Positions 9,852-18,393 of a stretch of 64,000 bases of DNA are shown one piece after another. Source of the DNA: Kitasatospora herbaricolor (GTDB taxonomy: Bacteria; Actinomycetota; Actinomycetes; Streptomycetales; Streptomycetaceae). The stretch is from the NCBI RefSeq assembly GCF_030813695.1, contig NZ_JAUSVA010000002.1:9122015-9186014 (forward strand). Direction: 5' to 3'. The notes under the pieces were generated by a model. That model ran no database searches. It saw only the letters and a list, made by a program, of their open reading frames with translations, and had not been told where the DNA came from. Made by a program: the position numbers and the translations under genes. Position 1 is the stretch's first letter; every line of letters begins with the position of its first letter.

Positions 9852-10127
9852 ATGGACGAGGAGGAGCGGTTGATGCGGGGGCGGGTGTACGGGGCGGACC
9901 ACGAGGATCCCGACCCGGGGCCGAGGGTGGGGCACGCGTACCGGGAGCTGGTGGCCGGGCCGCTGGACGGACTGCTGCTGGACGTCACCGGTTGGAGCGC
10001 CGCGGAACTGGCGGACGGAGCGGCCCTCCCCACCGAGATCGGTGCCCACGGGGCCGGTGGCCGGGCCTGCTACGGGCCGCGAGCAGGCGATCCGTCGCGA
10101 TGGGACTGGGAGGGCGACGTGCCCTGA
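9852..10127 (+). CDS. Hypothetical protein
   Basis: A 91-residue acidic protein (MDEEERLMRGRVYGADHEDP, then DPGPRVGHAYRELVAGPLDG, then LLLDVTGWSAAELADGAALP and a C-terminal GAGGRACYGPRAGDPSRWDWEG). The central segment looks like one strand-helix unit (LDGLLLDVTGWSAAEL). No family recognised. The ATG at 9852 overlaps a GTG; codon bias supports translation. It is followed directly by a short tandem repeat. Confidence 0.6.
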   Translation: MDEEERLMRGRVYGADHEDPDPGPRVGHAYRELVAGPLDGLLLDVTGWSAAELADGAALPTEIGAHGAGGRACYGPRAGDPSRWDWEGDVP

Positions 10128-10137
10128 CCGTTCCGGG

Positions 10138-10185
10138 CACACGGGCGCACAGGCACACGGGCGCACAGGCACACGGGCACACGGG
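10138..10185. repeat. 16-bp tandem repeat, three units
   Basis: Unit CACACGGGCGCACAGG occurs twice perfectly (10138-10153, 10154-10169) and a third, altered unit CACACGGGCACACGGG follows (10170-10185). It lies between convergent genes and outside any reading frame. Confidence 0.85.
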
Positions 10186-10238
10186 CCCCGGTCACCCGGA
10201 ACGGGTCGGCAGTGCGTCCCGGGGCGGGTGCCGGACCG

Positions 10239-11024
10239 TCAGGGGCGCCGGCCCCAGGCCGTGACCAGCCCGGGGGAGAGGTCCGCGACGGTGCCGGAGG
10301 CGATCGACTCGGCGGCCTCCGCGAGCAGGCCGGCGTCCACGTGGCCGGTGGCCAGCATCGCCTCGCGGGTGCGCTCCCAGGTCTCCAGCCAGAACGCGCC
10401 GATCGGGCTGCCGGCGGTCAGTTCGGGTACCTGGATCTCCGCCCCGACCTCGGTCAGCCCCAGGTCGCGGAGCAGCCGGGGGTATTCGGGCGTCCAGCTG
10501 ACGTCCGTCCCGATCGTGCTGCGCAGGGCCTGCCACATCGCCCGCATGGCCAGCCGGTAGGGGGTGTCCGGCGGGGCCGCGGTAGTGAGGTCGACGGCGT
10601 CGCCGAGCACCAGGCGGCCGCCCGGGTTGAGCAGTTCGCACAGCCGGGCGGCCACCCGCCGGTGTTCGGGGAGGTGCATCAGCACGAAGCGGGCGTGGAC
10701 GATGTCGAACCGGCCGGGGGCGAAGCCGGGCTCGGTGACGTCCGCGGCCAGGGTCCGCAGCGCGCCGCCCGTGTACGGCTCCAGGAAGCGGACGTCACGG
10801 TCCACCGCGAGCACCTCGTCGACGCCGGCTTCGGTGGCGAGCCAGCGCGCGATGGTGCCGGTGCCGGCACCGATGTCGAGGCATCGGGTGCCCGGCCCGG
10901 CGCCCAGGGCGAGCAGCCGGGCCCGGGTGAAGGTGTCGTAGGCCATGGAACCCAGGTCGATCCGCTCGCCCTCGCCGGGTTTCCACGGCTCGAAGAGGGC
11001 CTCGCCGTAACCGGTGCCGACCAT
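10239..11024 (-). CDS. Class I SAM-dependent methyltransferase
   Basis: A 261-residue methyltransferase. SAM-binding motif I is CLDIGAGTGTIARWLATEAG, followed by the acidic end of strand 2 (VLAVDRDVRFLEP), motif II region (FAPGRFDIVHARFVLMHLPE) and LLNPGGRLVLGDAVD. The C-terminal part is helical with WQALRSTIGTDVSWTPEYPRL. This is the UbiE/Methyltransf_11/25 type; acceptor unknown, cytoplasmic. The frame stays open to a GTG at 11282, but those 86 codons are low-complexity Pro/Gly/Arg and I prefer MVGTGYGEALFEPW at 11024. Uncertainty is in the start only. Confidence 0.85.
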   Translation of the reverse strand: MVGTGYGEALFEPWKPGEGERIDLGSMAYDTFTRARLLALGAGPGTRCLDIGAGTGTIARWLATEAGVDEVLAVDRDVRFLEPYTGGALRTLAADVTEPGFAPGRFDIVHARFVLMHLPEHRRVAARLCELLNPGGRLVLGDAVDLTTAAPPDTPYRLAMRAMWQALRSTIGTDVSWTPEYPRLLRDLGLTEVGAEIQVPELTAGSPIGAFWLETWERTREAMLATGHVDAGLLAEAAESIASGTVADLSPGLVTAWGRRP

Positions 11025-11433
11025 GTCCACCCGGCCGCCGGTCGAGCGTGTGCCGTCGCGTGCCCCGGAGGGGGCGGCCGGCCGGGTGTCGGGGCCGGAT
11101 CTCGTCCCGCCTGCCGTGTGCGCCGCCTCGCCGGTGCCGGCGGGACGGGCCGCGGCCGCCGGACGGGTCGTGCCCGCCTCGCCGCCGGGCGGCCCGACGG
11201 GCCCTTCGTCTGGGGACACCGCGTCCTCCGTCCGTCGTCCACGGCCCTCGGGGGAGCGGTCGCGGTCTGTCGCTGCGGACACCTACGAGCCTATCCGGCA
11301 TCGGCCTGGCGCACCGGTCCCACCGGTAGGGCGGGCGGCGGCCCCGTCCGGGCGAGCATCACGAGCGCGGTGCCGGTGCGCGCCGCCGGGAATTCGCTGG
11401 CCGGGTGGCGGCCGGTGCTGATCTCATGCGGGC

Positions 11434-11865
11434 ATGGACCACGACCTCCCCGCCGATTACGAACTCTCCACCGACCCGGCCCGCCTCGACAAGGACCTGG
11501 TCCACCGGTGGCTTTCGCAGGACGCCTACTGGGCACTGGGCCGCCCGCGCGAGAAGCACGACCTGGCCGTCGAGAGCTCCCTCAACTTCGGCATCTACGA
11601 ACGCTCCGCCGGTGCCCAGGTCGGCTACGCCCGGGTGGTCACCGACCGGGCCACCTTCGCCTGGCTGTGCGATGTCTACGTCGCGCCGCAGGCCCGTGGC
11701 CGGGGATTGGGCACGGCGCTGGCTGCCGCCGTCCGCGATCATCTCGCCCCCTACGGGGTGCGCCGCGTCCTGCTGGCCACCGCGGACGCGCACGGGGTGT
11801 ACGCCAAGGCGGGCTTCGTGCCGCTGCCGAAGCCGGACTGGTGGATGGCGATCGTCAACGAGTGA
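11434..11865 (+). CDS. GNAT family N-acetyltransferase
   Basis: A 143-residue compact GNAT. The acetyl-CoA pyrophosphate loop is VYVAPQARGRGLGTALAAAV, preceded by strand 4 (TFAWLCDVYVAP) and followed by RRVLLATADAHGVYAKAGFV, the usual strand 5-helix 4 region with a Tyr that can act as general acid. Acceptor unknown. It resembles the 'GNAT, histone-acetyltransferase-like' proteins starting YELSTDPARLD...W-S-x-DAYWA that are widespread in streptomycetes. Confidence 0.88.
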   Translation: MDHDLPADYELSTDPARLDKDLVHRWLSQDAYWALGRPREKHDLAVESSLNFGIYERSAGAQVGYARVVTDRATFAWLCDVYVAPQARGRGLGTALAAAVRDHLAPYGVRRVLLATADAHGVYAKAGFVPLPKPDWWMAIVNE

Positions 11866-11939
11866 GCCGGCGGCCGGACCCGGGCCTCCGGCCGCGGACG
11901 CGTGGGGGCGCGAGCGTACGCCGCCGCGCCCCACGCGTC

Positions 11940-13691
11940 TCAGCAGTGCCGGCCCGGGGCCGCGCCGCGGGTGACCAGGACGGGGGTGTGGTGGCCCGGG
12001 GCGTGGTGGCGGTCGTGAACCGTCCTGCCCGCCTTGATGGTCTCCTCGACGGTGATGTCCTTGATCTTCGCCCCGGGGACGGTGAGCGGGTTGTGGCTGA
12101 GGACGACCAGGTCGGCCAGCTTCCCTACCTCGATGCTGCCCTTGTCCCGCTGCTCGAAGTACTGGTGGGCGGCGTTGACGGTGAGGGACTTCACCGCGTC
12201 CAGCGCTGAGACCCGCTGGTGCTCGCCGAGCACGTACCCGGAGCGGGTGACCCGGGTGACCTGGCTGGCCAGGATGGCGATGGAGTTGGGCAGCGCGACG
12301 GGGGCGTCGTGGTGGGAGGTGTAGATCATCTTCCGGTCCAGCGCCCAGCGGGCGGGGGAGATGTCCTTCGCCCGCTCCGGGCCGAGGACGGTCTTGCGGT
12401 ACCAGTCACCCCAGTAGTACGTGTGCATGGAGAAGAACGACGGGATGACGCCGAGCTCGGCGAAGGCGTCGATCTGGTCCTCGCGGGCGGTCTGGGCGTG
12501 GATCGCCACCGGTCGCCGGTCGCCCGGTTCGGCCTCGGCGCTGACGGTCCGGACGGTGGTGATGAACTGGTCGACGGCGGCGTCGCCGTTGACGTGCGCG
12601 ATGACCTGCCAGCCCTGCTCGAAGCCGGTGCCGAGCTGGGCCAGCGCCGTCGCGTCGTCGAGGACGGGGTAGCCGCGGTAATCCGGCCCGGTGCCGTCCG
12701 GCGGGGTGGTGTAGGGCCGGGTGAGCCAGGCCGTGCGGCCCTGGGGCGAGCCGTCCAGGACCATCTTGATCCCGGCGGCCCGCAGTCCGCCGTCGTACTC
12801 CCGGCTCGCCCGGACCCGCTCCGGGTGGGTGAGGGCCTCGTCCGCCTTCACGTAGACGACCACGTCGATCGGCAGGCCCGCCACGGAGTCCTTCACGGCC
12901 TCCCGCAGTGCGTCCAGCGTGTCGAGGGTGGCGGCCCCCTCCTGCACGGTGGTGAAGCCGAAACTCGCGGCGGCCGCCAGACCCGTCGACAGGAACCGGG
13001 CGATGTCGTCCTCGTGCATGCCCGTCACGGCCAGGCCGTAGGCCGGGTTGAAGGCCGACTCCTCCAGGACGCCGTCGGGCGTGCCGAACGGCTGGGCGTC
13101 GTCCTCGCGCCGGATCACACCACCGCTCGGGTTCGGCTGCCCGGCGTCGTACCCGAGGAGTTCGAGGCCACGGCTGTTGACCGCGCCGAGGTGGAAGGAC
13201 TGGTGGACGGCCAGCACCGGCCGGTCGCGGCTCACCTCGTCCAGGTCCTGGCGGGTGGGGTGCTGCTTCCCGGCGAGCATCGAGTCGTCGTAGCCGAATC
13301 CGATGATCCACTCGGAGCGCCCGCCCACCTCGCCGGCGGCGAACTCGCGCAGCGCGGCCTGCAGCGAGGGGATGTCGGTGACCTCGCCGTCGGGTTCGGG
13401 CAGCAGGTTGGCGATGCTGGCCTGCAGACCGGTGCCGGTGAGGTGGCCGTGGGCGTCGATGAAGCCGGGCAGCAGCGCCCGTCCTTGCAGGTCGCGGAGC
13501 CGGGTGTGCGGGCCCTGCCAGTCGGCGACCGCCCGCGCGTGATCGCCGACATGGACGATCCTGCCGTCCTTGACCGCCACCGCCTCGGGCGGCGAAGTCT
13601 CCGGCCCGTCGGCCACCGTCACGATCTCCCCGCCGAAGAAGATCACATCCGCGTCCCCGGGTGCCGCACCGTGTGCTGAGTCCATCGCCAT
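11940..13691 (-). CDS. Amidohydrolase family protein (YtcJ-like)
   Basis: A 583-residue metal-dependent hydrolase of the amidohydrolase superfamily, YtcJ/N-substituted-formamide-deformylase type. N-terminal beta-sandwich: DVIFFGGEIVTVADGPE; metal-binding HxH in LPGFIDAHGHLTGTGLQAS; further barrel motifs VIAHVNGDAAVDQFITTV, RPVAIHAQTAREDQIDAFAE and YTSHHDAPVALPNS; C-terminal sandwich with EVGKLADLVVLSHNPLTV. Substrate unknown; cytoplasmic. ATG at 13691 is chosen since GAGGAA lies ten bases before it; in-frame starts at 13721 and 13739 have no ribosome site. Confidence 0.88.
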   Translation of the reverse strand: MAMDSAHGAAPGDADVIFFGGEIVTVADGPETSPPEAVAVKDGRIVHVGDHARAVADWQGPHTRLRDLQGRALLPGFIDAHGHLTGTGLQASIANLLPEPDGEVTDIPSLQAALREFAAGEVGGRSEWIIGFGYDDSMLAGKQHPTRQDLDEVSRDRPVLAVHQSFHLGAVNSRGLELLGYDAGQPNPSGGVIRREDDAQPFGTPDGVLEESAFNPAYGLAVTGMHEDDIARFLSTGLAAAASFGFTTVQEGAATLDTLDALREAVKDSVAGLPIDVVVYVKADEALTHPERVRASREYDGGLRAAGIKMVLDGSPQGRTAWLTRPYTTPPDGTGPDYRGYPVLDDATALAQLGTGFEQGWQVIAHVNGDAAVDQFITTVRTVSAEAEPGDRRPVAIHAQTAREDQIDAFAELGVIPSFFSMHTYYWGDWYRKTVLGPERAKDISPARWALDRKMIYTSHHDAPVALPNSIAILASQVTRVTRSGYVLGEHQRVSALDAVKSLTVNAAHQYFEQRDKGSIEVGKLADLVVLSHNPLTVPGAKIKDITVEETIKAGRTVHDRHHAPGHHTPVLVTRGAAPGRHC

Positions 13692-13922
13692 GACCAGGCC
13701 GTTCCTCGCGTCGATCACCATGAGTGCCGTCGACGACACTCTAAGTGGTCATGCGGGTGCGGATGGTTCCGGCACGCACCGTCGAACGCGTCGGACCGCG
13801 CGGACCGTCGGTTCCCGGCCATTCTCCAGCGGGCGGGCCTGTCGCCGGGGGCAGGGGGCAGACGGGCTGCGGGCCGCCCGACCGCTTCGGGGCCGGCCCC
13901 CGGACACCCGAAGGAGACCACC

Positions 13923-14351
13923 GTGAGCAATCCCGTACCCCCAGGCCTGTCGATCGCGGAGCTGACCGCGGAGGCCGCCGAACTGATGCGCAGCGCCGCG
14001 CTGTCCACCTCCCGGAGCAGCCACCCCGGACTGGTCCACCCGTCGGACGCCGCCGAGACCGCGGCGGCGCTGGCCGGCCTGACCGCGCGGCTGCCGGAAC
14101 TCCTCGACGTTCTGGCCGGCTTCCTCAGCAGTGAGCAGGCCGCCGGGCGGATCGGGCCGGGCCCCGGCGAGGATCCTGGCGCCGGCTCCGGCTACGACGC
14201 CCTGCGGTCCGCCCGTGACGCTCGCGAGCAGCTCTACGAGGCGGGCCGGACGGCGGCCCTGCTCGCCGAGTCGCTGGCCTCGGCCGCCGTGGTGCTGGCG
14301 CCGCTCGGTTCCGCCCATCCGGCCGGGCGGCCGGCCGAGCCGCACGTCTGA
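13923..14351 (+). CDS. Hypothetical helical protein
   Basis: A 142-residue Ala/Leu-rich protein starting with GTG after GAAGGAGACCACC. Long predicted helices (IAELTAEAAELMRSAALS; AAALAGLTARLPELLDVLAGFLSS; LRSARDAREQLYEAGRTAALLAESLASAAV) suggest a helical bundle or coiled coil. No family recognised. It is convergent with the BrkB-like gene 12 bases downstream. Confidence 0.7.
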   Translation: MSNPVPPGLSIAELTAEAAELMRSAALSTSRSSHPGLVHPSDAAETAAALAGLTARLPELLDVLAGFLSSEQAAGRIGPGPGEDPGAGSGYDALRSARDAREQLYEAGRTAALLAESLASAAVVLAPLGSAHPAGRPAEPHV

Positions 14352-14363
14352 GGGTGCGGGCGC

Positions 14364-15308
14364 TCAGGGTTTGTCGCGGCCGTCGGAGCGGTGCCGGGAG
14401 ATCTGCTCCCGGGCGGTGTGCCACCGTGAACGGGTCTGGTCGACCACGTTGGCCCACTGCCGTCTGATCTCGTCGTCGGCGGGGCGCTGCCCGCGGCGGA
14501 TCCGGTCGAGTTCGTCGCCCACCTCCCGCCCGAGCGCGGCCGAGGCGACGATCACCAGCATGGCGCCGAAGAGCGCCGAGATCAGCGCGAGCACGGCGCC
14601 GAGGGAGCCGTAGCGGGTGGCGTAGGAGTTGAAGAGGCGCGGGAGGTAGAGGCTCGCGCCCATCGAGTAGACCGCCGTGAGAGCGGAGGCGACGATGCCG
14701 AACGGCAGCAGCAGGCGGCGGGGGATCCGGCGGGCGGAGAGGATCCAGCCCGTCCAGCAGAGGAAGGCCCCCGTCACCGGGGCGGAGCAGAGGGCCGCCC
14801 CCAGTTCCAGCCGGCCGCTGCCGAAGAGCACCCGGATCCAGCTCGTGACGGTCAGGTAGGCCCCCAGGGTGAGGATCCACCACAGGCCGTTCGGGGTGTT
14901 GCGCACGCTCAGCGGCTTGAGCTCCCAGGTCTGTTCGAACAGTCGCTGGGCGGCCCGGGTGAAGCTGAGGACCGAGATCATCAGGAACAGTGCCCCGAGG
15001 ACGCCCACGCCCGGGTCCGCCTCGCTGGTGGTGGGGGCGAAGAGGCTGCGCACCGCCTCGGCGCCGCCGCCGGTGAGGCTGTAGCGGCTGATGATGCGGC
15101 TCGCCACGTCGTTGCTCCCGAACCGGCTCAGCACCGCGGCGCCGAGGATCGTGAAGGGGATCAGCGAGGTCAGCGCGCTGGAGGCGAGTGCCATCGAGCG
15201 GTCGAAGCCGACGATCTTCTGGAAGCGGTTCACGACGCGCAGGGCGAAGTCCGGGCGCAGCCAGAAGGTCAGCGTCCGGAGAACGCGCTCGCGGTCGATG
15301 CTGGCCGT
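14364..15308 (-). CDS. YihY/BrkB-like inner membrane protein (start unclear)
   Basis: About 310 residues with six hydrophobic segments typical of the YihY/virulence-factor-BrkB family: ALASSALTSLIPFTILGAAV, VLGALFLMISVLSFT, WWILTLGAYLTVTSWIRVLF, TGAFLCWTGWIL, LLLPFGIVASALTAVY and AVLALISALFGAMLVIVASAAL, followed by a basic cytoplasmic tail. Function of the family is unproven. Oddly, no ATG, GTG or TTG stands at the expected place: GAGGAGGG (15320-15313) is an excellent ribosome site, but the codons after it read GGC ACG ACG GCC AGC ATC GAC. I give the ACG at 15308 as a provisional start; ATC at 15299 is an alternative. Confidence 0.8.
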   Translation of the reverse strand, partial: TASIDRERVLRTLTFWLRPDFALRVVNRFQKIVGFDRSMALASSALTSLIPFTILGAAVLSRFGSNDVASRIISRYSLTGGGAEAVRSLFAPTTSEADPGVGVLGALFLMISVLSFTRAAQRLFEQTWELKPLSVRNTPNGLWWILTLGAYLTVTSWIRVLFGSGRLELGAALCSAPVTGAFLCWTGWILSARRIPRRLLLPFGIVASALTAVYSMGASLYLPRLFNSYATRYGSLGAVLALISALFGAMLVIVASAALGREVGDELDRIRRGQRPADDEIRRQWANVVDQTRSRWHTAREQISRHRSDGRDKP

Positions 15309-15349
15309 CGTGCCCTCCTCGGGGCGGGACAGGGCCGGCGTCCCCGGTG

Positions 15350-17041
15350 CTACCGGGGGCGGGCCGGGTCCGTCGGGTCGGCCGGGTCGTGGGGCGGGTG
15401 CGGGCCGGGCCGCCCGGGGGCGGGGGCTTCGGCACCGGGCGCGCGGGGCTGGGTCGCGGGGATGCGCTGGGTGAAGAAGAGGGCGCCGAGCCCGGCGAAG
15501 GCCAGGACGGCGAGCGCGGCCCGCAGGCCGTCCAGCCTGGCCTCGGCGTTCGCGTCCAGGGCGGCGGCGGTCACCTCGGGCGAGGCGTTCGCGTCGTCCA
15601 GCGCGGTGGTGAGCTGGGCGTCCGAGAGGAAGGGCACACCGGCGGCGAGTTCGGTGCTCGCCCGCGTCTTGACCTGGTCCGGGACGGCCGGGTTCTGCTC
15701 GACGCTGGTGAGGAACGAGGTGGTCAGGGTGGCGATCATGATGGAGCCGGCCAGGGCGGTGCCGATCGAGGCGCCGAGGTTGGTGACCGTGTTCTGGACA
15801 CCGCCCACCTCGGCGCTCTTCTCGTCCGGCACCGCAGAGACGGTGACCGAACCGAGCTGGGAGGCCAGCGCCCCCATCCCCAGGCCGATCAGCAGCAGCG
15901 GCACGGTGACGACGGCCGCGTCCGCGTCCGCGTCCAGGGCGGCGAGCATCACCAGCGCCCCGGCGAGCATGGAGAGGATGCCCAGGCGCACCACCCGCCG
16001 GGGAGAGACGTCGGGCAGGAACCTGGGGATGGCGAGCGCGGCGGCCAGCAACGTGAGGGAGAGCGGCAGGATCCGCACGCCGGTCATCAGCGCGGAGAGG
16101 CCGAGGGCGACCGACAGGTAGAGCGGGACGAGGAAGAACACGCCCATCTGCACGAGGTACTGGAAGAAGAACATGGTCAGACCGCCGGTGAGCTGCCGGT
16201 TGCGCAGCAGCGCCGGATCGACCAGCGGCTCGGTGCCCCGGCGGGTCAGGCGGCCCTCCCAGCGGAGGAAGAGCCAGGTCAGCAGCAGGCCGGCCAGCAT
16301 CAGCCACACCGTCGCCGAGACGCCCAGCCAGGCCGGGGCGTCCGGCTTCGGCAGGAACCAGCCCCAGGTGCCGGAGCGAAGGACCCCGAAGACGAAGAGG
16401 CCGATGCCGAGCGCCGAGAGGACGGCACCGACCACGTCCAGGCGCGGGCGGTGGTCCGGCGGAGCGTCCGCCAGCTTGCGCGCCAGCAGCAGGATGCCGA
16501 GCACCACCACGACCTCGCCCGCGAACACCCAGCGCCAGGAGAAGTACGTGGTCGCGACGCCGCCGATCAGCGGCCCGAGCGCGATGGCGATCGCTCCGGC
16601 CGCGGTGACCAGGCCGTAGGCGGCGGGCCGGCGCTCGACGGTGAAGTTCCCGGCCACCAGGGCCACGATGGCCGGCAGGATCAGCGCCGCCCCGATCCCC
16701 TCCAGCAGCGACCAGCCGAGCAGCAGGACGGGGAGGTTCGGCGCCAGCGCGGTGGTGGCGGAGCCGGCCCCGTAGATCACGCAGCCGATGGTGAAGGCCC
16801 GCTTGCGGCCGATGATCGCGCCGACCTTGCCGCCGGAGATCATCAGCATCGCCATGACGAGCGTGTAGGCGGTGATGGCCCCCTGGAGCCCGCTCACCGT
16901 GGTGCCCACGTCCTCGGCCACGGTGGCGATCGACACGTTCATCACGGAACTGTCCAGGGCCATCAGGAACTGTCCGGCGGCCAGCGTCGCCAGGACGAGG
17001 GTGGCTCCGGCTCTACCGGCGGTCTCTGTTCCGGCGCGCAT
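15350..17041 (-). CDS. MFS transporter, DHA2 (14-TM) drug efflux type
   Basis: A 563-residue multidrug-type proton antiporter with about 14 membrane segments. Motif A-like GGKVGAIIGRKRAFTIGCVI follows TM2; TM1 holds FLMALDSSVMNVSIATVAED, a DHA2 signature (LDxTVVNVALP-like); motif C-like region is GLVTAAGAIAIALGPLIGG. A large extracytoplasmic loop (LTSVEQNPAVPDQVKTRAST and following) lies between the last two segments, as in EmrB/QacA relatives. The C-terminal tail is Pro/Asp-rich. It precedes the BrkB-like gene by about 40 bases on the same strand, so the two may be cotranscribed. Confidence 0.9.
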   Translation of the reverse strand: MRAGTETAGRAGATLVLATLAAGQFLMALDSSVMNVSIATVAEDVGTTVSGLQGAITAYTLVMAMLMISGGKVGAIIGRKRAFTIGCVIYGAGSATTALAPNLPVLLLGWSLLEGIGAALILPAIVALVAGNFTVERRPAAYGLVTAAGAIAIALGPLIGGVATTYFSWRWVFAGEVVVVLGILLLARKLADAPPDHRPRLDVVGAVLSALGIGLFVFGVLRSGTWGWFLPKPDAPAWLGVSATVWLMLAGLLLTWLFLRWEGRLTRRGTEPLVDPALLRNRQLTGGLTMFFFQYLVQMGVFFLVPLYLSVALGLSALMTGVRILPLSLTLLAAALAIPRFLPDVSPRRVVRLGILSMLAGALVMLAALDADADAAVVTVPLLLIGLGMGALASQLGSVTVSAVPDEKSAEVGGVQNTVTNLGASIGTALAGSIMIATLTTSFLTSVEQNPAVPDQVKTRASTELAAGVPFLSDAQLTTALDDANASPEVTAAALDANAEARLDGLRAALAVLAFAGLGALFFTQRIPATQPRAPGAEAPAPGRPGPHPPHDPADPTDPARPR

Positions 17042-17252
17042 AGGCGAAGCCTGCCACGTGGCCGGGAAACCGGCCGCAGGCGTTCCGGCCGGTTCAGCCG
17101 AATGGCGGCGGCCGGTCCGGGCCGGTCCGGGGGAGTCCCGCGTCCATGGCCCCGGCGGTGGACGACCGTCGTCCGGGACCGTCGTCCGGGGCCGTTGTCG
17201 GTGGCGGGGCCTAGCCTGGCCCTGGCCATGTTCCGGATGACAGGGAGAGCCC

Positions 17253-17819
17253 ATGACCACGCTCGCCGACCGACCTGACACCGCGCTGCTCGTGATCGAC
17301 GTGCAGAACGGCGTGGTGGGGGACGCGTACGACCGTGACAAGGTCGTCGCCAACATCGCCACCCTGGTCGACCGGGCCCGGGCCGCCGGGATCGAGGTCG
17401 TCTGGGTCCAGCACAGCAGCGCCGAGCTGCCCCGGGAGAGCGACCGCTGGCAGTACGTGCCCGAGCTGCGGCGGCGCGACGCCGAGCCGCTGGTGCACAA
17501 GACCTACGCAGACTCCTTCGAGGAGACCGACCTGGAGCCGGTGCTCGCCGAGCGCGGCATCGGGCGGCTCTTCGTGGCGGGCGCGCAGACCGACGAGTGC
17601 ATCCGCTCGACCCTGCACGGCGCGATCGTCCGCGGTTACGACGCCCTGCTGGTGGCCGACGCCCACACGACCGAGGACCTCTCCTCCTTCGGCGCCCCGC
17701 CGCCCGAGCAGGTGATCGCCCACACGAACCTGTACTGGACGTACCACGCCGCCCCGGGCCGGACGGCGGGGACGGTGGCCACGGCGGACGTCGACTTCGC
17801 GGCGGCGCCACCCGCCTGA
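17253..17819 (+). CDS. Isochorismatase-family cysteine hydrolase
   Basis: A 188-residue alpha/beta hydrolase of the isochorismatase-like family. The catalytic triad is visible: Asp in LLVIDVQNGVVGDAYD, Lys in LVHKTYADSFEETDLE and the nucleophile Cys in GAQTDECIRSTLHGAIVRGY. The preceding cis-peptide segment (FVAGAQTDECI) is canonical. Substrate could be an amide such as nicotinamide or a carbamoyl compound; not an isochorismatase fused to a carrier domain. ATG at 17253 follows AGGGAGAGCCC. Confidence 0.9.
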   Translation: MTTLADRPDTALLVIDVQNGVVGDAYDRDKVVANIATLVDRARAAGIEVVWVQHSSAELPRESDRWQYVPELRRRDAEPLVHKTYADSFEETDLEPVLAERGIGRLFVAGAQTDECIRSTLHGAIVRGYDALLVADAHTTEDLSSFGAPPPEQVIAHTNLYWTYHAAPGRTAGTVATADVDFAAAPPA

Positions 17820-18056
17820 CCCGCGCGGACCCGGCCGCCCCTCGAAGCTCCTCGGACGTCCACGTACGGCCCTTGTGGGGCAAGGCATGGGTCTGTGCTG
17901 GGCGCACCTGTCCGAGGCCTTGGGGCGGCCCGCCCGTGATCAGCGCCACGGGTGAGGAACCGCACGTTCGTCCCCCGCCGGCCCGGTGCCACCCGTACCG
18001 TTCCTCCACGGCTGCCCCGGACAGGGACGGTCCAGGACGGGACGGCGGGAGCGACG

Positions 18057-18377
18057 GTGGCGGCAGGCGGCCAGGACGCGGCGGCGCAGATGGAGATCTG
18101 CGCCGCCTGCCTCGCCGTGCGCGAACGCACCCCGCACGGCGGCTGCGCCTGGCCCTGCCCGGACCGCCCCCGCCCGGCCGGGGACCGGATCGACGACCTG
18201 CTGCGGGTACCGCCCGACGAACTGGAACTCCCCGGCGGCGCGGCCGGCCGGGCGCAGGAACCGAAGGGCCCGGACGGGCAGGCTCCGAGGCCGACCGGGT
18301 CGGGCTGGGCCCGGGGCAGGCTCGCGGCCGCCTTCCCGCTGCGGCGGCGCCGGCCGCCGTCGGCCGGGCCGGCCTAG
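18057..18377 (+). CDS. Small protein with CxxC pair
   Basis: A 106-residue protein from a GTG with GGGAG five bases upstream. The N-terminal third has four cysteines as CAAC and CAWPC within MEICAACLAVRERTPHGGCA, compatible with a small zinc-binding knuckle. The rest is Arg/Pro/Gly-rich (DDLLRVPPDELELPGGAAGR and a basic tail), probably disordered. No family recognised. Confidence 0.5.
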   Translation: MAAGGQDAAAQMEICAACLAVRERTPHGGCAWPCPDRPRPAGDRIDDLLRVPPDELELPGGAAGRAQEPKGPDGQAPRPTGSGWARGRLAAAFPLRRRRPPSAGPA

Positions 18378-18393
18378 GCGGCCGGGCCCGGCC

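Noticed and set aside
10138..10185. CRISPR array
   Set aside because: Units are contiguous 16-mers with no spacers; simple tandem repeat.
9985..10264. Frames through the 16-bp CACACGGG repeats
   Set aside because: The frames exist only because the repeat length avoids stops; the peptide is repetitive HTGAQAHG.
11024..11282. N-terminal extension of the methyltransferase to a GTG at 11282
   Set aside because: 86 codons are Pro/Gly/Arg/Ala-rich without structure; the start at 11024 is more plausible, though not proven.
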